Source of the DNA: Nocardia miyunensis NBRC 108239
GTDB lineage: Bacteria; Actinomycetota; Actinomycetes; Mycobacteriales; Mycobacteriaceae
Reading direction: 5' to 3'
DNA: 64,000 nt
Assembly: GCF_001613065.1 (NCBI RefSeq)
Contig: NZ_BDBQ01000048.1
Span: 90,592 to 154,591, forward strand
A program made the position numbers and the translations under genes. The notes below the pieces were generated by a model. It was given only the letters and a program-made list of their open reading frames with translations, searched no databases and was not told where the DNA came from. Below, piece by piece: positions 58,206 through 64,000 of the stretch (the stretch's first letter is position 1; each line of letters opens with the position of its first letter).

Positions 58206-58778
58206 ATGAAGCGGGAAGAGCAGATTTTGAAGGCCGCGGAGGACCTGTTCTACGAACGTGGCTTCCATGGCGTAGGGGTCGCCGAGCTCGGAAAGCGCGC
58301 AGGCGTGACGGGCTCGGCGATCTACCGGCACTTCGGGAGCAAGGACGAAATCCTCGGCGTGCTGTTCGATCACGCCGCGGATTTGATTCTGATGAACGTC
58401 GGGCAACCGTTACCCGACCCGCATCAGGATCTGGAGGTTCTCGTGCGGGCGCATGTGCGGTTCGCGGCCGAGAACTACAAGCTCGCGGCCCTCTGGGCCC
58501 TCGACGTGCGCTCGTTGTCGGGCAGCTATCTGCGGAGCTTCCGGAGGCGGCAACGCCTCTACACCGACCGATGGGCCGCCTGCCTCGATCGGTGCTATCC
58601 CGGAAACACTCGGGAAGACCTCATTACGGCGATTCGGGGGGTGTGGGCGTTGCTCATGTCCGATAGCTGGCATCCGCGCTCCGGAACGGCGTCGCCGGAC
58701 TTCGAAAGGATCCTGGCCGATATCGCTCTGACGGGTCTGGCATCTCTACGCGTCACCGACTCGGCGCACGCCGACTGA
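58206..58778 (+). CDS. TetR-family regulator (class B, paralogue 2)
   Basis: A 190-residue TetR repressor paralogous to 48754. The DNA-binding part is EDLFYERGFHGVGVAELGKRAGVTGSAIYRHFGSKDEIL and the ligand domain includes RRRQRLYTDRWAACLDRCYPGNTREDLITAIRGVWAL. Its start ATG 58206 follows an inverted repeat. It lies between the class B-controlled dehydrogenase (56867) and enoyl-CoA hydratase (59126). Either this or 48754 could bind the GTGAACGATCGTTCAC elements. Confidence 0.92.
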   Translation: MKREEQILKAAEDLFYERGFHGVGVAELGKRAGVTGSAIYRHFGSKDEILGVLFDHAADLILMNVGQPLPDPHQDLEVLVRAHVRFAAENYKLAALWALDVRSLSGSYLRSFRRRQRLYTDRWAACLDRCYPGNTREDLITAIRGVWALLMSDSWHPRSGTASPDFERILADIALTGLASLRVTDSAHAD

Positions 58779-59125
58779 TCGCGGCATCCTCAGGCACCCA
58801 GCAGGCGGGGGACCCGTCCGGCAGCGGTCAGGAGCGTGCCGTACGTCACGAAGGTACTACACAGCACCCCCCGCGTCAATCGCCAGGTGAATGATCACTC
58901 ACATTCTTTCTCTACGGGTATCAGGATATAAATGCTTGTACAACAGTGATTTCGATAGTCACTGTGTGTGATCATTGACCCGATGTGGGCTACCGCTCTA
59001 GTATTTGCGACGGTATGACTCGAAATCCGTCGGGTCTCGCGAGTCGATGTATGCCGGCCTCTGTGGCGCCGTTCGCCGAGCATGTTCGGGGTGTTCCATC
59101 GCCGGCTCGGAAAAGGAAGATGACC
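58779..59125. other. Intergenic region with class B-like sites before the enoyl-CoA hydratase
   Basis: About 350 bp with no gene. Two sites are present: GTGAATGATCACTCAC at 58887-58902 (nearly perfect dyad) and GTGTGATCATTGACC at 58966-58980. Together they make this the most class-B-dense promoter in the window. Confidence 0.55.
58887..58902. promoter_or_regulatory. Class B operator before the enoyl-CoA hydratase
   Basis: GTGAATGATCACTCAC differs from its own reverse complement at only one symmetric pair. It shares GTGAA-GATC with the GTGAACGATCGTTCAC consensus. Confidence 0.6.
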
Positions 59126-59887
59126 ATGAGTGTCCGATTCGAACTCGTGGATCGCGTCGCGGTCGTCACGCTCGATCGCCCGGACGTCCACAACGCGGTG
59201 GACGGCCCGACCGCCGAGGCTCTGGCCGAGGCGATGGATGAGGTGGACGGCAACGACAAGATCTCTGTCGGCGTGCTGGCGGGTGAGGGCAGGAGTTTCT
59301 GTGCCGGCACCGATCTGAAGGCATATCACGCCACCGGCAGGCTGCCCATCACCGAGCGCCGTGGCGGCTACGGAATGCTCGAACGCCCCCCGGCGAAACC
59401 CATGATCGCGGCAGTGCACGGGCAGGCGCTCGGCGGCGGCTTCGAGCTGGCGCTGGCATGTGACCTGATCGTGGCCGAGGCGGGTGCCCGCTTCGCGTTG
59501 CCCGAAGTGAAGTACGGGCTGCTGGCGGTCGGTGGCGGCATCCTGCGGCTGCAGCGGCGCATCCCTCGTTCCCATGCCCTCGAGATGATCTTGACGGGAG
59601 ATCCGATCACCGCCGAGCGTGGCGCCGAACTCGGGTTGGTCAATCGTCTGGTCCCGTCCCGCACCGCAAAAGAGGCCGCGATCGCGTTGGCGACGACGAT
59701 CGCGGCCAACGCGCCACTGTCGGTCCAGGTCGGCAAGCGCGTGTTCGACGAATCGCAAGACTGGCCACACGGCGAGGCGTTCGCTCGTCAGGCCGAACTC
59801 GCCGGTCCGGTCCTGTCCGGCGCGGACGCGGCCGAGGGTGCGCGGGCCTTCGTCGAACGCCGACCACCGATCTGGACCGGTTCCTGA
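59126..59887 (+). CDS. Enoyl-CoA hydratase/isomerase (crotonase family)
   Basis: A 253-residue crotonase-fold enzyme acting on an unsaturated acyl-CoA, the step after acyl-CoA dehydrogenase. Key regions are LAGEGRSFCAGTDLKAY (oxyanion hole), GQALGGGFELALACDLIVA and ARFALPEVKYGL. The first catalytic Glu of true hydratases lies around GGFELALACD; the second is not obvious, so an isomerase or lyase role is possible. I chose ATG 59126 because GGAAG is at the right spacing; an ATG six bases earlier is too close to it. The class B sites upstream tie it to CCO2. Confidence 0.9.
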   Translation: MSVRFELVDRVAVVTLDRPDVHNAVDGPTAEALAEAMDEVDGNDKISVGVLAGEGRSFCAGTDLKAYHATGRLPITERRGGYGMLERPPAKPMIAAVHGQALGGGFELALACDLIVAEAGARFALPEVKYGLLAVGGGILRLQRRIPRSHALEMILTGDPITAERGAELGLVNRLVPSRTAKEAAIALATTIAANAPLSVQVGKRVFDESQDWPHGEAFARQAELAGPVLSGADAAEGARAFVERRPPIWTGS

Positions 59888-59997
59888 CCTCCGGCGGGCT
59901 CTCGCACGGCATCCGCCATTGGCGCTTCCGCTAGTGATCGCTTCTTGACGCATTCGACAGAAGACCCACGTAAAACGGCAATTTTATGAAGTATGGA

Positions 59998-60010
59998 AAT
60001 GATCGTTCAC
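59998..60010. promoter_or_regulatory. Class B operator upstream of CCO2
   Basis: AATGATCGTTCAC; the right half GATCGTTCAC is the exact complement of the class B consensus GTGAACGATC, with one base off on the left. It lies 107 bp before the CCO2 start. Confidence 0.6.
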
Positions 60011-60117
60011 AAAACATCCGTTGACTTGCTACGCTAGGTCGTGAGACGCCGTGCGGTGTCGGCGTCCGACCGGACTGTTCCGGAGCCACCGCATCCTGAA
60101 CCGAGGAGAAGACTGAG

Positions 60118-61611
60118 ATGGGTTATCCGATCCCCGATGAGACTTCGCTTCGTGGCCCCTTCCGCCCCATGCGTTTCGAGGCCACGATCGAGGAGTGCAT
60201 CGTCACCGAAGGCGAGATTCCCAAAGACCTTGCCGGAGGGTTCTACCGCGCCGGGCCGACATGGAAGCGCCCGACGCGTCAGGGCAACAACCCGGTGCTC
60301 GGCATGGACGGCATGATCCAGGGTCTGGTGTTCGAGAACGGCAGGGCCGACTTCCGGAACCGGTGGGTCCGCACCCCGAAGTACCTGCTCGAAGAGAAGT
60401 ACCAGCGCGGCATGTTCGAGCTGAGCGACGGCGACTTCCGCGACTGGCGTGACTTCGGCTGGGGCTGTGTGCGTCGCGACCAGTACAACCAGGGAGTTCC
60501 GCAGGGAACCAACAACGTCAACATCTTCCCGTTCGCCGGTGAGATGGTCGCCGCGGGGGAGCAGGGCGGCGCGCCGATCGCGCTGGACCCCATCACGCTG
60601 GAGACCAAGGGCATCGTGAATTGGTCACCGCAGCTCAGCGGCGGCTTCCACGGCAAGTCCGCCTTCGGTGATGCGAGTTTCACGGCGCACCCGAAGTGGG
60701 ATCCCGACACCGGCGTCCTGTACGGCTGGACCTACCGCGATGAACAGCCCTACCTGACAATGCATTTCGTGCACCCGTCCGGTCTGGTCGAGTCGCGCGA
60801 CATCTGGGATGGCCCGTACAACACGGTCGCCCACGACATCTGGCTGACGCCGGAATGGGTGGTCATGCCCTTCCAGCCCTTCACTGCGAGCCCCAAGCGT
60901 ATCGACAAGGGGCTGGGCGTGTTCGGCTGGGAAACGCACCTGCCGATCGTGCTGGCGCTCATCCCGCGCCACGACCTGCAGGGCGAGATCCGCTGGATCA
61001 CAACGGATCTCGAGCCTCAGTACATCATGCACACGATGAGCGCGAACGTCGAGGGTAACAAGCTGACCCTGGACGGGCCGATCTTCAACCGGCCGCCGTT
61101 CCCGTTCGAGCAGGACTTCGCCCAGGGCGACGATGTGGCGCTGTTCTTCAGCGTCTCCAAGAGCCACCTGGGCCGCTGGACGATCGATCTGGAGACCGGA
61201 GCCTCGAAGTCCGAGCAGCTTTCGGATCGCCCCTCCGAACTCCCCAAGGTCGACGAGCGCTTCTACGGCAAGGGCTACCGGTGGGGCTTCCAGGTCGGCG
61301 GCCGCGTCAAGCGGGGCGGGATGTCGATGAACAGCCTGGTGGTCACCGACATGCACAGCCTGAGCGAACAGGTGTACGAGATCCGGCACGACGAGCCCGC
61401 GGCGGTGCTGGAAGCGACCTTCGCTCCCCGTTCGAAGGACTCGGCCGAGGGCGACGGATACGTGATCGTTCCGGTGTCGTGGTGGGCCGAGAACCGCGGC
61501 GAGTTCCAGATTTTCGACACCTACGACATCACCAAGGGCCCGATCTGCCGTATCGAACTCCCCTTCGCGCTGGGGTGGACGCCGCATGGTCACTGGAAGG
61601 ACTTCCGCTGA
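60118..61611 (+). CDS. Carotenoid-cleavage-type dioxygenase (CCO2)
   Basis: A 497-residue Fe(II) dioxygenase closely related to CCO1. The iron ligands are His191 (TAHPKWDPDTG), His239 (VAHDIWLTPEW), His305 (YIMHTMSANVE) and His490 (GWTPHGHW). Sequence between the ligands differs around 110-130 (GDFRDWRDFGWGCVRR versus NGFGDWRDSAYGDVKR), 175-190 and 255-270, the likely substrate-entry surface, so the two enzymes may act on different alkenes. Start ATG 60118 matches the N-terminus of CCO1 (MGYPxP). It is followed by an acyl-CoA dehydrogenase and SnoaL-like gene. Confidence 0.95.
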   Translation: MGYPIPDETSLRGPFRPMRFEATIEECIVTEGEIPKDLAGGFYRAGPTWKRPTRQGNNPVLGMDGMIQGLVFENGRADFRNRWVRTPKYLLEEKYQRGMFELSDGDFRDWRDFGWGCVRRDQYNQGVPQGTNNVNIFPFAGEMVAAGEQGGAPIALDPITLETKGIVNWSPQLSGGFHGKSAFGDASFTAHPKWDPDTGVLYGWTYRDEQPYLTMHFVHPSGLVESRDIWDGPYNTVAHDIWLTPEWVVMPFQPFTASPKRIDKGLGVFGWETHLPIVLALIPRHDLQGEIRWITTDLEPQYIMHTMSANVEGNKLTLDGPIFNRPPFPFEQDFAQGDDVALFFSVSKSHLGRWTIDLETGASKSEQLSDRPSELPKVDERFYGKGYRWGFQVGGRVKRGGMSMNSLVVTDMHSLSEQVYEIRHDEPAAVLEATFAPRSKDSAEGDGYVIVPVSWWAENRGEFQIFDTYDITKGPICRIELPFALGWTPHGHWKDFR

Positions 61612-61681
61612 CCCTGCTGACACGATTCGATGCGCGTCCGGCCCTGTGCCGGCCCGGAGCAAGGAAAGGCCGTTACGAACT

Positions 61682-61726
61682 ATGAAGACCATCGATCATA
61701 CGAACACCGAGGTGGATGTGTCATGA
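61682..61726 (+). CDS. Possible 14-codon leader peptide before acyl-CoA dehydrogenase
   Basis: ATG 61682 reads MKTIDHTNTEVDVS then TGA, whose bases overlap the ATG of the dehydrogenase at 61723 (ATGA). The ribosome site before it is weak. It repeats the arrangement seen at 50365, so could be functional, but may be chance. Confidence 0.3.
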   Translation: MKTIDHTNTEVDVS

Positions 61727-62919
61727 CCGCCGTCGACGAGCGTGGTGGAATGTTCACGTTGAATCCCGAGCAGGAAGCGCTGCGGCAGAAGGCGCTCGCG
61801 GTCGGGCGTGAACTACGTGCGGACGGCGCGAAGTGGGACCGGGACAACCTCGCGCCCTACAAAGAGGTGTGCGCCCGCATGAAAGAGGCCGGCCTGCTCG
61901 GCCTCACGATGCCGAAGGAGTACGGAGGCCAGGGTGGCACTGCTCTGGACTACGTGATCGCGGTGTCGTCCATTCTGCGCATGAGCCAGACGTGGATCGG
62001 TCCGGAGCCGCTGTTCTGCACTACCGGACCGGGCGCCTCGATGATCCTGCTGGGCCATGAAGCCATGCGGCAGAAGTACCTGCCGCAGGTCGTGCAGGGA
62101 GAGCTGGGCTGCGCGATCGCCCTGACCGAGCCCGAACACGGCTCCGACCTCACGTATCTCGAGGCGACCGCGGTCCTGGACGGCGACGAGTATGTCGTCA
62201 ACGGAACCAAGGCGTTCATCACCGGCTCGGGCGTGAACGAGCTGTATGCGACCTTCGTGCGCTTCGACGACATTCCCGGGCCGAAGGGCGTCGGTGCCCT
62301 CGTCATCGAAGCCGACCGGGCCGGCGTGACCTCCACTCCGGGACCGGAATTCGTCGGTGACCGCGGTATCCCCCACGGTGACGTCCGGTTCGAGGACGTC
62401 CGGGTGCCGAAGGAGAACCTGATCGTCGGGGCCGGGCAGTTCGGTTGGCTGATGTCGGCGTTCAACATGGAGCGCCTGCACAATTCGGCCCTCTGCCTGG
62501 GCATCTCGGAAGCAGCCTACGACGAGGCGGTGACGTTCGCGCAGAAGCGAGAGTCCTTCGGCCGGCCGATCATCGAGTTCCAGTCGGTCTATCACAGCAT
62601 CGCCGACATGTGGGTCAAGATCGAGGCGCAGCGCATGCTGGCATATCGGGCGGGCGCGACGGCTCGGGAGGGCCGGTTCCCGGACGCACACGACGTCACC
62701 GTGGCGAAGCTGCACGGGAGCAAGATCATGACGGAAGTGACGATGAGCAGTCTGGAACTGCACGGTGGATACGGCGTGACCCTGGACTATCCGATCCAGC
62801 GGATACACCGGGATGCGATCGCCAGCGTGGTCGCCGGCGGGGCGCCGGCGGTGCTGCGAAACAGCGTCGCGTCCATGCTCTTCCCGGATCGCCGGTTTTC
62901 GCAGACCAGGGGCTCGTGA
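61723..62919 (+). CDS. Acyl-CoA dehydrogenase (type 2 paralogue)
   Basis: A 398-residue acyl-CoA dehydrogenase clearly related to subunit type 2 at 13419 (CAIALTEPEHGSDLTYLEATA, YVVNGTKAFITGSGVNELYATFVRFDDIPG, KRESFGRPIIEFQSVYHSIADMWVKIEAQRML, VVAGGAPAVLRNSVASML). In the first set type 2 overlaps its type 1 partner; here it stands with CCO2, and the unpaired type 1 protein is at 18139. ATG 61723 has GAGGTGGAT upstream. The SnoaL-like gene begins one base before its stop ends. Confidence 0.92.
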   Translation: MTAVDERGGMFTLNPEQEALRQKALAVGRELRADGAKWDRDNLAPYKEVCARMKEAGLLGLTMPKEYGGQGGTALDYVIAVSSILRMSQTWIGPEPLFCTTGPGASMILLGHEAMRQKYLPQVVQGELGCAIALTEPEHGSDLTYLEATAVLDGDEYVVNGTKAFITGSGVNELYATFVRFDDIPGPKGVGALVIEADRAGVTSTPGPEFVGDRGIPHGDVRFEDVRVPKENLIVGAGQFGWLMSAFNMERLHNSALCLGISEAAYDEAVTFAQKRESFGRPIIEFQSVYHSIADMWVKIEAQRMLAYRAGATAREGRFPDAHDVTVAKLHGSKIMTEVTMSSLELHGGYGVTLDYPIQRIHRDAIASVVAGGAPAVLRNSVASMLFPDRRFSQTRGS

Positions 62920-63320
62920 TGGAGGCCGGGGAGCTGGCGAAGTCCGCGGTCGCGGTCCTCGAATCGCTGGTGGACGTCGCCCGGGCGGACGATTTTCTCG
63001 GCTATCTCGACGACGATGTCACCTGGGTGATTCCCGGGTCCTGGCCGGGGATCTCCGGTGTCAAGGACAAGGCTCGGATCGAACGTTTCGTTCGGCGCAC
63101 GTTCCCCGCCGGCTTCCCGACGGGACTCGAAGTCGACATCCGCGCCGTGCATGTCCATGATCCGACCGTCGTCATCGAATTCGTCGGCCGCGCATCGACA
63201 TCGAAGGATCGCGAGTACGTGAACCGATACTGTTTCGTGTTCGTGTTCCGAAGCTCCAGGGTCATCGAGATCCGGGAGTACATGGACACGCTGTATGCGG
63301 ATGGCGTTCTGCACAAATAG
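62919..63320 (+). CDS. SnoaL/NTF2-like protein (copy 2)
   Basis: A 133-residue NTF2-like protein. It reads AVLESLVDVARADDFLGYLDDDVTWVIPGSWPGISGVKDKARIERF, then VVIEFVGRASTSKDREYVNRYCFVFVFRSSRVIEIREYMDT, where the F-R-x-S-x-V-I-E-I-R-E-Y-M-D end is typical of the SnoaL-like group. A GTG at 62916 is in frame just before the ATG at 62919, which shares one base with the dehydrogenase stop. It probably handles a product of CCO2/dehydrogenase chemistry. Confidence 0.88.
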   Translation: MEAGELAKSAVAVLESLVDVARADDFLGYLDDDVTWVIPGSWPGISGVKDKARIERFVRRTFPAGFPTGLEVDIRAVHVHDPTVVIEFVGRASTSKDREYVNRYCFVFVFRSSRVIEIREYMDTLYADGVLHK

Positions 63321-63394
63321 ATACGGTCGGGACACCTCTGGGCATCGTTCCGCCCCAGTGCCTGGCACGAACCGCCAGCCGGACGTACGCGGCA

Positions 63395-63519
63395 ACATTC
63401 ATGCGAGCAGGGCGTACAGCGACCGAGCCGAACCGGTCGAGCTATCGGTGGGTTATTTCCTGCCCGACCAGTACACCTACCGCACCAATCTGCTGCGCCA
63501 CAGCGGCGAACGACCATAA
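63395..63519 (+). pseudogene. Possible C-terminal fragment of a GntR/UTRA regulator
   Basis: The frame reads NIHASRAYSDRAEPVELSVGYFLPDQYTYRTNLLR before its stop. This looks like the final strands of a UTRA ligand domain (xxPVEVSxxYxPxDxYxxR), but the helix-turn-helix and the rest are missing, so I judge it a decayed remnant. It is weak evidence based on a short segment. Confidence 0.3.
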
Positions 63520-63540
63520 TCCCGCAGATGCCCCGGACCA

Positions 63541-63567
63541 GCGGCCCGGCAGTCACTGCCGGGCCGC
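63541..63567. terminator. Hairpin between convergent genes
   Basis: GCGGCCCGGCAG (63541-63552) pairs exactly with CTGCCGGGCCGC (63556-63567), loop TCA. It lies between the SnoaL-like gene and the convergent beta-propeller gene. Confidence 0.75.
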
Positions 63568-63584
63568 GGGCTTCGGGTGCGGCG

Positions 63585-64000
63585 CTAGTCGTGGAACGGC
63601 CCCGGTGGGATCACGACCGGCGAGGGAACCCCACCGGTGGCAAAGCTCTTCACCAGGCTCGAGCTGCGGGTGTCGTACACGGCGACCTCACCCGGACCCG
63701 TGTGATAGTTCCCGCTCACCATCGGACCGAACGCGGTCAAGGCGCCGTTGGCATTCGGCGCCGGCGAGGAGAAAGGCGTCGTCGGGACGTAGGCGAGCCG
63801 CCCGTCGGGCGAGAACGTCACATCCAGAGTGATCTTTCCCGGCTTCAGGATTCGAACCAGCGCACCGGTATGCGAATCGACGACCGCGACGCTCCCGTCG
63901 AGATTTCCCACCCAGAACTGCGAACCGTCCGGAGTCGAGGAGACGCTGTTCGGATAGCTGGTGATACCGGTGTTCACGGTGCCGACGACCCGGCGGGAGG
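63585..64000 (-). CDS. YncE/YVTN-type beta-propeller protein (N-terminus beyond window)
   Basis: The last ~138 residues are visible. Repeats follow the pattern RRVVGTVNTGITSYPNSVSST, PDGSQFWVGNLDGSVAVVDSHTGAL, LDVTFSPDGRLAYVPTT and GEVAVYDTRSSSLVKSF, the YVTN-type beta-propeller seen in YncE-like and lactonase-like proteins. The reading stays open to the window edge, so the true start lies outside. Function and location unknown; it is convergent with the CCO2 gene group. Confidence 0.8.
   Translation of the reverse strand, partial: SRRVVGTVNTGITSYPNSVSSTPDGSQFWVGNLDGSVAVVDSHTGALVRILKPGKITLDVTFSPDGRLAYVPTTPFSSPAPNANGALTAFGPMVSGNYHTGPGEVAVYDTRSSSLVKSFATGGVPSPVVIPPGPFHD

Overview
The window is high-GC actinobacterial DNA. 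A complete yrbEAB-mceABCDEF operon, an Mkl/MceG-type ATPase, a Mce3R-like double-TetR regulator and many acyl-CoA dehydrogenases point to a mycolate-containing genus of the Mycobacteriales (Nocardia, Rhodococcus or Mycobacterium type); the sequence alone does not settle the genus. I saw no rRNA, tRNA, CRISPR array, insertion sequence or phage gene. Almost the whole window is one catabolic and regulatory island.

Layout. 0-7.4 kb: a TetR regulator, an alpha/beta hydrolase, a membrane protein, then a minus-strand oxidation set (aldehyde dehydrogenase, ferredoxin reductase, 3Fe-4S ferredoxin, P450, SCP2 lipid-binding protein). 7.6-15 kb: carotenoid-cleavage-type dioxygenase CCO1, a TetR, a membrane protein plus AveC-like protein, a two-gene acyl-CoA dehydrogenase pair and the frameshifted tail of an acyl-CoA synthetase. 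15-22 kb: NorD-like VWA protein with a MoxR/NorQ ATPase, another acyl-CoA dehydrogenase, two TetRs and a second AveC-like protein. 22-34 kb: two amine-oxidase-type flavoproteins, a hydrolase, an acyl-CoA synthetase, a phytoene-desaturase-type flavoprotein, membrane proteins, a third AveC-like protein and two related TetRs. 34-44 kb: mce transporter operon with a TetR at its 3' end. 44-52 kb: SnoaL-like protein, Baeyer-Villiger monooxygenase, acyl-CoA dehydrogenase, TetR, NorE/NorF-like subunits and membrane proteins. 52-64 kb: lytic transglycosylase, MceG ATPase, double-TetR, acyl-CoA dehydrogenase, TetR, enoyl-CoA hydratase, second dioxygenase CCO2, acyl-CoA dehydrogenase, second SnoaL-like protein and a partial beta-propeller protein.

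How it may work (inference). Mce imports a hydrophobic substrate, SCP2 carries it, and P450/BVMO/flavoproteins oxidise it. The CCO enzymes cleave a C=C bond to aldehydes, which aldehyde dehydrogenase, acyl-CoA synthetase, acyl-CoA dehydrogenases and enoyl-CoA hydratase would process by beta-oxidation. Many parts occur in two or three paralogous copies (CCO x2, AveC-like x3, other membrane families x3 and x2, dehydrogenase alpha-type x2 and beta-type x2, flavin oxidase x2, SnoaL-like x2, TetR pairs), as if two related pathways sit interleaved. The substrate cannot be read from sequence; a terpenoid, apocarotenoid, stilbenoid or steroid-like lipid is possible.

The most informative signal outside the genes is a set of recurrent palindromic operators: a TTTGAGAC-type 23-bp element (about nine copies), a GTGAACGATCGTTCAC-type element (about nine), a TGTCTGT-N2-ACAGACA element (four), a TGTAGAGAC-N-GTCTCTACA palindrome (two), and a GCATAAG-N4-CTTAYGC element at both ends of the mce region. 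They tie distant genes into candidate regulons under the ten TetR proteins. A second oddity is a NorQD-like chaperone pair and NorEF-like subunits with no nitric oxide reductase catalytic genes in view.
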